Origin: an uncultured Muribaculaceae bacterium
Lineage (GTDB): Bacteria; Bacteroidota; Bacteroidia; Bacteroidales; Muribaculaceae
Direction of reading: 5' to 3'
DNA length: 44,327 nucleotides
Assembly (NCBI GenBank): GCA_944321715.1
Contig: CALUMJ010000020.1
Coordinates: 1-44,327, forward strand
The notes under the pieces were generated by a model, which was not told where the DNA came from, made no database searches, and saw nothing but the letters and a program-made list of their open reading frames with translations. Both the position numbers and the translations under genes were made by a program. Shown one piece after another: positions 27,020-34,059 of the stretch (position 1 is its first letter; each line of letters starts with the position of its first letter).

Positions 27020-28219
27020 ATGAAAAAGGTTTTTTTACTTGCATTACTTTGCACCCTGTTCATGAGTGCAAATGTTGAAGCGCAAGAAGTGACCTACGTT
27101 GAAGACCCTTCACAAGGTTACACATTCAACCGCTTCAAAGACAACTGGTTCATTACTGGTGAAATCGGTGTCGGTGGGCTTGCTAGTTCTTATGATGGTG
27201 AGCTCAAGTTTGGCAAGCGCCTCATGCCATCTTTCAATATTGGCGTTGGCAAATGGTTCTCCCCAATACTCGGTATTCGTTTCAGTGCCGACTTCCGTAA
27301 AATGAAAGGTGCCACTATCGACGGTATGGGTATCGACCCTTTCAACCCCGAGATTACAGGTGACAACTACTACATCAACCGCTTCTGGTCAATCGGTCCG
27401 GCTGCCGATGTTTATTTGAACCTCACCAACTGGTGGTGCGGCTACAAGCCCGGACGCGTTTACAACGCTGTTCTTTACGGAGGTGTCGCAGTTCACACAC
27501 AAATGATTAAGAAAGACATCGATGGCGATGCCAAGTGGCGCTACAACACCGTGTCGATAGGTGTTCGCGGCGGTTTGTTGAACACATTCTCTGTTTCCGA
27601 CCATGTTGACCTGTTGCTCGACCTGCGCTTGGACATGGACCAATCAAACTACATCGACTACACTCGCCAGCTCAACTTCTACGGCCAAGTATTGGTAGGT
27701 GTTGCCTACAAGTTCAACAAGACCACATGGGGTGCTCCTATCGTTCCAGTATGCCCAGAATACAAGTACACCGATGCTGAAGGCGATGCATTGGTTGCCC
27801 GTTTGAAAGCTGCTGACGCAAAGATTGCCGACCTCGAACGTCAATTGCGTGAATGCATGAACCGTCCAATTCCCGAACCCGAACCTGTTAAAGAAGCTCC
27901 GCTTGCTACAATCTACTTCCCAATCGGTAGCTCACGCGTGCAAGGCGTTCAATCAAAGGTGGTTGCAGCCGTTGCCAACGCTATGGGCAGCACCGACGAC
28001 GAATACGTAGTAACTGGCTGGGCCGACAACTACACTGGCAGCGCAGCTCGCAACGAACAATTGCGCCAGCAACGTGCCGACAATGTTGTTAAGATGCTTG
28101 TTAAGAACGGCGTGGCAAGCGACCGCTTAGAAACAGCAACTGGCTCAAACAACTTGACCAACTATGGTGAAAACTCGGCCGACCTCGACCGCGCAGCAAC
28201 CATCGAAATCAAGAAGTAA
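27020..28219 (+). CDS. OmpA-family outer-membrane protein (barrel plus peptidoglycan-binding domain)
   Basis: This 399-aa protein has a signal peptide (MKKVFLLALLCTLFMSANVEAQ), a barrel of about 215 residues with strands such as WFITGEIGVGGLAS and FNIGVGKWFSPILGIRFSADF, a short coiled coil (ALVARLKAADAKIADLERQL), and a Pro/Glu hinge (RPIPEPEPVKEAP). It ends in an OmpA-like domain. The latter has GWADNYTGSAARNEQLRQQR and a final LDRAATIEI, with the Asp and Arg that bind diaminopimelate. It should link outer membrane and cell wall. Codon choice (many GTT, GCT, CGT) differs from neighbouring genes and suggests very high expression. It is a single-gene unit with its own terminator. Confidence 0.93.
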   Translation: MKKVFLLALLCTLFMSANVEAQEVTYVEDPSQGYTFNRFKDNWFITGEIGVGGLASSYDGELKFGKRLMPSFNIGVGKWFSPILGIRFSADFRKMKGATIDGMGIDPFNPEITGDNYYINRFWSIGPAADVYLNLTNWWCGYKPGRVYNAVLYGGVAVHTQMIKKDIDGDAKWRYNTVSIGVRGGLLNTFSVSDHVDLLLDLRLDMDQSNYIDYTRQLNFYGQVLVGVAYKFNKTTWGAPIVPVCPEYKYTDAEGDALVARLKAADAKIADLERQLRECMNRPIPEPEPVKEAPLATIYFPIGSSRVQGVQSKVVAAVANAMGSTDDEYVVTGWADNYTGSAARNEQLRQQRADNVVKMLVKNGVASDRLETATGSNNLTNYGENSADLDRAATIEIKK

Positions 28220-28241
28220 TCTTTAAGTTATCTAATAAAAC

Positions 28242-28284
28242 ATTAGGGGGGGGATAAATGCTTATAGGCAATTATCCCCCTAAT
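28242..28284 (+). terminator. Terminator-like hairpin after the OmpA-family gene
   Basis: ATTAGGGGG..ATAA (28242-28257, with eight G) pairs with TTATCCCCCTAAT (28272-28284). The sequence after it (TGTGTATC) is not a strong T-run. The G-run is unequal to the C-run, so three G remain bulged. Confidence 0.65.
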
Positions 28285-28429
28285 TGTGTATCTACATACC
28301 AAATTGAACTTTCGAACAATATTATTTGAGCCGTACAACAATCATAGTGCGGCTTTTGTGCATTACTTTTGACATGAATTTTGAAAATTATTTCTGCAAA
28401 AAATCAAAATAGTTTCTTACATAGTGAAA

Positions 28430-29248
28430 ATGAAGCGACTGATTACATTCCAAAACGGGCAACAGGTGTGTCCACTCGGACAGGGAACATACCAAATGGG
28501 GCGGCGGCGAAATGAAGAAATACAAGCCCTGCGCCGTGGCATCGACATGGGACTGACATTGATTGACACTGCCGAGATGTACAATACCGAGGACATCGTG
28601 GGTGAAGCCGTGCGTGGCTGCCGCGACAAGGCTTTCATCGTGAGCAAAGTGCTACCAAGCAATGCCAGCTATGAAGGCACGAAACGGGCTTGCGAACGCA
28701 GCTTGAAGCGGCTGGCCACCGACTATATCGACCTTTACCTGCTGCATTGGATAGGGCGATACCCCTTTGCCGAAACAGTAGGCGCATTGGTCGAACTGCA
28801 ACGGGAGGGAAAAATCCGCCAATGGGGAATGAGCAACCTCGACGTTGCCGACATGGAGCATATCATCTCACTCCCTCACGGTATCGATTGCGCTGCCAAC
28901 CAAGTGCTTTACAATCTCAACGACCGTGGCATAGAGTTTGACCTCATACCTTGGTGCGAACGACATTTAATCCCCATAATGGCATATACGCCACTCGGAG
29001 AGGGCAGATTACGCAACAATCACGTCTTAGCTGAGATAGCCCATAGGCACAATGCTACGCCCATACAAATTATGTTGGCGTGGACTATGCGTACACAAAA
29101 TGTCATCGCCATTCCCAAGGCAAGCAGCGTGGCGCACGTAGAAGAAAATGCCCACAGCCTCGAAATCGCATTGACCGAAGAAGACATTCGCGACATCGAC
29201 AAGGCATTTCCTGCACCTGCCAAAAAAATCCCTCTTGCAGGCTGGTAA
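28430..29248 (+). CDS. Aldo/keto reductase
   Basis: This 272-aa single-domain TIM-barrel oxidoreductase probably reduces aldehydes or ketones with NADPH. The catalytic tetrad is visible: Asp46 and Tyr51 in LIDTAEMYNTE, Lys73 in IVSKVLP, and His106 in LYLLHW. The C-terminal part has the cofactor motif IAIPKASSVAHVEENA. The true substrate cannot be deduced. I prefer the ATG at 28430; a GTG two codons upstream (28424) is also in frame. A TACTTTTG box lies at 28364-28371 without a matching -33 box. It converges on the unrecognised gene at 29311. Confidence 0.93.
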   Translation: MKRLITFQNGQQVCPLGQGTYQMGRRRNEEIQALRRGIDMGLTLIDTAEMYNTEDIVGEAVRGCRDKAFIVSKVLPSNASYEGTKRACERSLKRLATDYIDLYLLHWIGRYPFAETVGALVELQREGKIRQWGMSNLDVADMEHIISLPHGIDCAANQVLYNLNDRGIEFDLIPWCERHLIPIMAYTPLGEGRLRNNHVLAEIAHRHNATPIQIMLAWTMRTQNVIAIPKASSVAHVEENAHSLEIALTEEDIRDIDKAFPAPAKKIPLAGW

Positions 29249-29310
29249 CCGTCTATCAAGCACATACCATACCTACATAAAGTCATTAAGATTTGGATTT
29301 AAGGCACAAT

Positions 29311-29868
29311 CTACGGCCGATTATGCGCAGATTTTTTTGTCTTCCCGGCACCACTTTTCCTGAGCTGCTTCAGATATTCTCTAATGTCGTCTATCGGGCG
29401 AAATGGTTCTATAATATCGAGATTCTTGTTCATGATAGCATAAACTACTTCCTCGTTATTAGGTTCCATGCCGAAACCATCGCTGTCGGCAAAAAAACGA
29501 CCGTCGGGATATAACACCCAACTAATAGCGCAAATCCCCTTCTTAAACTCGTCATAGCGATTTAAACGAGCATATCTGATTGCCTTTGCCCTTGCATTGT
29601 CAATGCCACAAGTACACCATCGTGCTATGACATCTAAACCAATATCGCTGTCATCTACAAGCACATAGCCATCACACGATGCAAGTTGGCGTATTTTCCC
29701 TGTTTCGATATTGGCTACATAAAATTCATACCCTTTGCCGAAGAAGAAAGCCATTCCATCTTCCGAAGAGATTCCAACCACACCTTCCAGCTCGGGAATA
29801 CCTTGCACACGCACCTCACCTCTTTTAACCCTAAATTTAATAGTTTCCTCTTTCATAATATTACGCAT
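29311..29868 (-). CDS. Unrecognised 185-residue protein
   Basis: I do not recognise this family. The protein is soluble, with no signal peptide or membrane segment. The first two thirds look like mixed beta strands (FRVKRGEVRVQGI, EFYVANIETGKIRQL), followed by WCTCGIDNARAKAIRYARLNRYDEFKKG and then a block with WVLYPDGRFFADSDGFG and NLDIIEPFRPIDDIREYL; the C terminus is Lys-rich. MRNIM gives two possible starts, residues 1 and 5. A good promoter lies about 80 bases upstream, partly inside a perfect palindrome. The gene is flanked by an aldo/keto reductase and by 790 bases of repeat-rich non-coding DNA, and its base composition is more AT-rich than the housekeeping genes, which suggests accessory DNA. 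An immunity-type role is conceivable but unsupported. Confidence 0.75.
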   Translation of the reverse strand: MRNIMKEETIKFRVKRGEVRVQGIPELEGVVGISSEDGMAFFFGKGYEFYVANIETGKIRQLASCDGYVLVDDSDIGLDVIARWCTCGIDNARAKAIRYARLNRYDEFKKGICAISWVLYPDGRFFADSDGFGMEPNNEEVVYAIMNKNLDIIEPFRPIDDIREYLKQLRKSGAGKTKKSAHNRP

Positions 29869-29946
29869 TTAATGTTTTACCCGCCATATCCATGGATTTC
29901 GCAGACTCTCCAATAATCAAAAATCACATGCAAAAGGCTTATGCAG

Positions 29947-29979
29947 CAAATATAGTGAAAGTCGAGTGCAATACACAAA
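29947..29979 (-). promoter_or_regulatory. Promoter of the unrecognised gene
   Basis: On the minus strand TTTG (29979-29976) is followed after 21 bases by TATATTTG (29954-29947). The start would be near 29940, about 72 bases before the gene. The -33 box lies within the palindrome at 29973-30004. Confidence 0.6.
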
Positions 29980-30004
29980 AAATCAGCTCGCTGATTTTTT
30001 GTGT
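29973..30004. other. Perfect 15-bp-arm palindrome (bidirectional terminator or operator)
   Basis: Arms 29973-29987 and 29990-30004 are exact reverse complements with only two bases between (core AATCAGC.TC.GCTGATT, flanked by A-runs and T-runs). On either strand it reads as a hairpin followed by six T, so it can act as a terminator in both directions. It overlaps the -33 box of the gene at 29311, so an operator role is also possible. Confidence 0.75.
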
Positions 30005-30096
30005 GGGGGTGCATTCTATAATAAGGGAACCGCGTCTGTTTTGACACAGACACGACACTGAAACAACCAGCAATTACAGACAGGCAATCATGTAGA

Positions 30097-30269
30097 GGGT
30101 GTATCAAAATGCAGATTTGCGTAATTTTGTAGGGACGCACGGCTCGTGCGTCCGTTAGCCTTAAGCACATATTCCGCTAACACACAACCGATTAGCCGTA
30201 TCTTCAGCACACGGACGCACGAGCCGTGCGTCCCTACGAAATTGGTGAACGCCTATTTTGATACAGCCC
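30097..30269. repeat. Full copy C of the 173-bp palindromic element
   Basis: It has the same length as copy B. Ends are gggtgtatcaaaat and attttgatacagccc. The two 25-base arms (30129-30153 and 30213-30237) are exact reverse complements of each other. They differ from copy B at one central position per arm, and the two changes compensate (left GGCTCG, right CGAGCC; in B GGCCCG and CGGGCC). The centre is unrelated in detail to B. It lies between the DUF4919 and unrecognised genes. Confidence 0.85.
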
Positions 30270-30451
30270 CATTACTACCACATTTACAGCATATTACGGT
30301 TGCATTCGGGCGGTCATCGAGACGCCATGGTATGACGGCGCTACAACAAAGTAAATGTATATGCTATTTTGCTACGCCACCGTTACAGCCACAGTCCACA
30401 GCACAATTGTGGCGGCCATCGAGACCGAACTAAAACAACCCGTAGGTAGTA

Positions 30452-30504
30452 GAGAGTATGACGAAATGCAGATTAGCGCAATTTTGCAGGAACGCACGGC
30501 TTGG
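30452..30504. repeat. Decayed half copy of the element
   Basis: gtatgacgaaatgcagatta followed by gcgcaattttgcaggaacgc and acggcttgg lines up with the left half of copy C (tatcaaaatgcagatttgcg, then taattttgtagggacgcacg) at roughly three quarters identity by eye. The palindrome is destroyed. Together with copy C it accounts for much of the 790 bases without a gene between 29869 and 30657; the remainder shows no gene. Confidence 0.5.
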
Positions 30505-30558
30505 TGTCGGCGCCCACCAGAAATATTAATTGCTCTTATAAAAGAATTTGATGGAAAT

Positions 30559-30592
30559 AAAAAAACCCTTGGAGTTTCACAACGGCAAGGGT
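30559..30592 (-). terminator. Terminator of the rel operon
   Basis: On the minus strand ACCCTTG (30592-30586) pairs with CAAGGGT (30571-30565) around a 14-base loop, followed by seven T. It lies 65 bases after the DUF4919 stop. Confidence 0.75.
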
Positions 30593-30657
30593 CTCATTAA
30601 TAGTGCTATTATTTTCGAGTGCTATTATATTGATTGTTGTTACATTATGATTCTATT

Positions 30658-31356
30658 TTACTGCTCGGGATATTTCTCTTTTGCAACCTCCTTGATGCGA
30701 GTTGCATCGAAGTAAAATCCCTCGGGCGAATCCTTCCCGCTCCTTTCGACGGTGATATAGTCGATATTGTTTTCCAACTCGGTGTGTCCAGTAGCGACAT
30801 ATCCCATCAAATTCAAGAGATTATACTCATGCGCTGGAGAAATCACCACCCAAGGCTTTTCTTGTGTGCCGCTTCCCGAGGATAGTATGGCAGCTACAAT
30901 GTGATTGAGCTTATACTGCCTGATTGAAGCGAGAGTATTTTTCCCTTTTTCTCTGAGTGCAAAGATATAAAATTTCATCTGACTTAAATCAAAAATATTG
31001 TCACGAAGTGTTAATTCTGCATATTTTATGATTGTGTCACACTCAGCGCGGGTAAATTCCTTCTTATAATAGAGCTCTTCGATGACATCGGCATACTCCG
31101 AAGTGCGGAAAGGGTCAAAATCGTCCTGAAACGTATAACCGTAATACAAGTAACGGTAATCGTCATATCCCAGCACCGTGTCGTTGCTCAGGTATTTCTC
31201 CATCAATTGCGGGTAGTAATGCTTCGACCGTGGATTGGATATCTGAGCGTAAACCGTGTCAAAATCCACTTGCTTCACCTCTATGCGCCGCGGACTTGCC
31301 GACAGCATCACGGCGAGAACTACTATTGCTGCTATTGATAATATAACCTGCCTCAT
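30658..31356 (-). CDS. DUF4919 domain-containing protein
   Basis: This 232-aa protein has an N-terminal signal or anchor segment (MRQVILSIAAIVVLAVMLSA) and then a helical domain with the features I associate with DUF4919: DFDTVYAQI, YLSNDTVLGYDDYRYLYYGYTFQDDFDPF and a later KPWVVISPAHEYNLLNLMG. The family is restricted largely to Bacteroidetes and has no known function. It should be secreted to the periplasm or membrane-anchored. It begins 23 bases after the small membrane protein gene and ends before a terminator, so it is the last gene of the apparent operon headed by rel. Membership in a second-messenger operon is the only functional hint. Confidence 0.8.
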   Translation of the reverse strand: MRQVILSIAAIVVLAVMLSASPRRIEVKQVDFDTVYAQISNPRSKHYYPQLMEKYLSNDTVLGYDDYRYLYYGYTFQDDFDPFRTSEYADVIEELYYKKEFTRAECDTIIKYAELTLRDNIFDLSQMKFYIFALREKGKNTLASIRQYKLNHIVAAILSSGSGTQEKPWVVISPAHEYNLLNLMGYVATGHTELENNIDYITVERSGKDSPEGFYFDATRIKEVAKEKYPEQ

Positions 31357-31379
31357 CGGTTGTCATCTCTTTTTGCGGT

Positions 31380-31889
31380 TCAACCGCCGACTGCCATTTG
31401 ATTCCTCAAAAAGCCCTCTACGGCTATCCCCACAATCGCGGTTGAAACTATCGTTTTCAATCCGACGGCACAAAAGTAGTGAATAAAAATGGAAAATGAA
31501 AATTTCACCCAACTTCCTTTCGGCGTTCGGGCATAAAAAAGTTGCCCGAGCAGCGTTCCTATTATGGCAGAAAGTATCATAATCGACGCATCAATCGACA
31601 TCCCTACCAACAGCCCCGCCACCGCACCAAGCAGCAAATACATGTTGCCGCCGCGCGAACCGTGCGGTTCCTCGCGTGGCGACAGTATCGCTATACCGCA
31701 CGACAACAATGCCGCTGCGCCCCAAAACAACAACGAGCTGTCAACCATATTGATACACCGGGTGAAATGTAGCACCAGCAACCCAGCATATCCCACGATG
31801 GTCGATAGCACGAAGTTGCGGACTTCCAACACAAGCCCCGCCAATACCAACAAGCCTCCGGCTACCGCCGCTACGATGCCAACGTCCAT
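31380..31889 (-). CDS. Small integral membrane protein of unknown function
   Basis: This 169-aa protein has about five predicted membrane segments: 4-22 (GIVAAVAGGLLVLAGLVLE), about 28-45, 53-68, 82-116 with a glycine-rich stretch (LLLGAVAGLLVGMSIDASIM, SAIIGTLLGQLF), and 135-158. The repeated small-residue GxxxG-like spacing resembles glycine-zipper proteins or DUF456-like proteins, but I do not recognise a family with confidence. The loop at about 71-80 (PREEPHGSRGG) is charged. It lies between the 7TM-HD gene (72-base gap) and the DUF4919 gene (23-base gap), all on the minus strand. Confidence 0.8.
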   Translation of the reverse strand: MDVGIVAAVAGGLLVLAGLVLEVRNFVLSTIVGYAGLLVLHFTRCINMVDSSLLFWGAAALLSCGIAILSPREEPHGSRGGNMYLLLGAVAGLLVGMSIDASIMILSAIIGTLLGQLFYARTPKGSWVKFSFSIFIHYFCAVGLKTIVSTAIVGIAVEGFLRNQMAVGG

Positions 31890-31961
31890 TTGCTCCTCCG
31901 TTTCAAGTGAAATTCAAAACCGAAATCAACCATTGTCGCAGCCCTCCGACTTTAACTTATT

Positions 31962-34010
31962 TTAAGACGTAGCCTGCTCCTTTTTTACAGCCTCAGGATA
32001 CTTTACACGCGAGTGATACATCGTGCACAAGCGCGATATGAAGCACTGTTTTATTTTCTCGACATCCCTGAAGCTGATGGGCGAATCTTTCATCAACCCG
32101 TCGGCAATCTGCGAGTCGATGATGCGGTTGACAAGGTTGCTTATAGACTCATCGCTATGGTCGGTGAGGCTGCGCGATGCCGCCTCGGTCGAATCTGCCA
32201 TCATGAGTATGCTCGTTTCCTTGGTATTCGGGTTCGGGCCAGGATAAGTGTATGGAGCAGGGTCGATTTCCTCGTCGGGATGCGCATTGCATGTGAGAGT
32301 GTAGAAATATTTTGCCTTCCCTGCGCCATGATGCTGCGCGATGAAGTCCTTAATTACCTGTGGCAATTTCGCCTTGTCGGCACGTTTTAAGCCATTTGCC
32401 ACGTGGTCGATGATAATTTTCGCGCTCACCTCGGGCGGCAATGCCTTATGTGGATTCTCTCCACGTTGGTTTTCGGTGAAAAATGCCGGATTATCGATTT
32501 TGCCAATGTCATGGTACAATGCACCCGCCCTCACAAGTTGCACGTTGGCACCTATCACATGGGCGGCTTCGGCTGCAAGGTTCGACACTTGCAACGAGTG
32601 CTGGAACGTGCCGGGGCACTTCTCCGACAATTCCCGCAGCAATGGTGTGTTGACATCGGTCAATTCCACGAGTGTAACCGTAGATGTGAAACCGCACAAC
32701 TTCTCGACAAGGAATATAAGTATGTAGGCAAACGACAAGAACAGCACATTAAGCCCGAAGTAAAGGAATATGTGCCAATTGATGTTATGCACGTTCCCTT
32801 CATTCACAACTTCGATGGCGGCGTATGTAAGGGCGTAGGCCAGCAATACATAAACAGCGCACTTGACAAGCTGCGAACGGCGCGAAAGCTCCTGCAACGT
32901 CATTATAGCCGTTATTCCGGCAATGAATTGCAAAAAGATAAATTCCATGGGGTAAGGAACGATGATTGCACACAGCAACGTCACTATGACGTGCGAGAAC
33001 ATCGCTATGCGGGAGTCATAGAACGTGGTGACAATAATAGGCAACACTGTGAACGGCATCACATACACACCGACAGTGGGCAACGCCACCATCACCAAGT
33101 AGGAAACCAATGTGAACACCGACACAAACGACACCAAGAACAACAGGCGCCGCATCTCGTTGAATGTGTGACTTCGGAAGAAATACAAAAATGTGTAGAA
33201 GCATAGCAGCAGCATCGTCACCACCACTATCTGCCCGGCATAACGGTAGTCGCTCTCTTTCACGGCCACATCGCGGTTGCTCTGCAAGCGTTCATACTCT
33301 TTCAATATTTCATATATCTGCGGAGTGACAATCTCGCCACGGTCAACTATGCGCTCCCCTTTCTGCTTGACACCTATCGGGGCAAGCGCCTTCAAATAAG
33401 ACTGTTCAAGCAACCTGTCCGACTCAACGCTGTCGCGCACCACATTGGGGTGCAGAAATTGCGACACTTTCACATTGTCAAACACTATGCGGGCGTATGG
33501 CATTGGGAAAAGCGAGTCGAGCGTGGCGTATGCTTTGCGCACCGACAGCATACCTGACGTGGGTGTCGCTTGAGCCACGTTACCGACAATGAACCTCACG
33601 TTGGGCAGTTTGCCGCTGCTTATGCGAGCGTATGTGTCGTTGTCCACTATCCCATTGTCATAAAGCCCGTCCACGGCTGCAGTCATGCGGCGGCTGAGGT
33701 CGGCACTGGCCTGCGGCACTTTTGCCAACGCTTGTTCCAATGCATTGACATTCTTCGATGCCACAGCCTTGTCACGTTTATACACCGGCACGAAAGTGCG
33801 GTCGATGCTGTCGCGCTTCGCCGCGGCACTTGCCGAGTCTAAGTTGACCGGAATATCAAATGGTGCCGTCAACAAAGGATAAGGCCATGGGCGGCCTATC
33901 GTGTAATTGAAATCCTGGTCGTTTTCACGAGGGATAAAATAAGATATGACAACGATTGCCCCTATGAAAAGAAGCAATCGTACAAAACTTTTTTTACTGA
34001 ACTTAAACAT
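31962..34010 (-). CDS. 7TM-HD (PgpH-like) family phosphodiesterase
   Basis: This 682-aa protein has an N-terminal membrane segment (10-26), an extracytoplasmic 7TMR-HDED domain (about 30-255), seven membrane segments (about 258-440) and a C-terminal cytoplasmic HD domain. The HD domain shows His471, HD at 500-501 (LYHDIGKIDNP), a later IIIDH and IAQHHG, the metal ligands of the HDIG subfamily. In Firmicutes, PgpH with this architecture breaks down cyclic di-AMP and is inhibited by (p)ppGpp. The substrate here is inferred, not shown. It follows rel by 49 bases and was probably cotranscribed with it. All expected metal-binding residues appear present. Confidence 0.9.
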   Translation of the reverse strand: MFKFSKKSFVRLLLFIGAIVVISYFIPRENDQDFNYTIGRPWPYPLLTAPFDIPVNLDSASAAAKRDSIDRTFVPVYKRDKAVASKNVNALEQALAKVPQASADLSRRMTAAVDGLYDNGIVDNDTYARISSGKLPNVRFIVGNVAQATPTSGMLSVRKAYATLDSLFPMPYARIVFDNVKVSQFLHPNVVRDSVESDRLLEQSYLKALAPIGVKQKGERIVDRGEIVTPQIYEILKEYERLQSNRDVAVKESDYRYAGQIVVVTMLLLCFYTFLYFFRSHTFNEMRRLLFLVSFVSVFTLVSYLVMVALPTVGVYVMPFTVLPIIVTTFYDSRIAMFSHVIVTLLCAIIVPYPMEFIFLQFIAGITAIMTLQELSRRSQLVKCAVYVLLAYALTYAAIEVVNEGNVHNINWHIFLYFGLNVLFLSFAYILIFLVEKLCGFTSTVTLVELTDVNTPLLRELSEKCPGTFQHSLQVSNLAAEAAHVIGANVQLVRAGALYHDIGKIDNPAFFTENQRGENPHKALPPEVSAKIIIDHVANGLKRADKAKLPQVIKDFIAQHHGAGKAKYFYTLTCNAHPDEEIDPAPYTYPGPNPNTKETSILMMADSTEAASRSLTDHSDESISNLVNRIIDSQIADGLMKDSPISFRDVEKIKQCFISRLCTMYHSRVKYPEAVKKEQATS

Positions 34011-34059
34011 AATACAAATAATGGATTATTTGATGTACCGATGCGAGCATCTGATTTGT

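Noticed and set aside
29311-29868. Toxin or immunity function for the unrecognised gene
   Set aside because: No partner toxin, secretion gene or motif supports this; only its accessory-like setting suggested it.
30355-30600. An 81-codon frame in the non-coding pocket upstream of DUF4919
   Set aside because: It runs through a decayed repeat half and into the terminator hairpin, with no start-site support.
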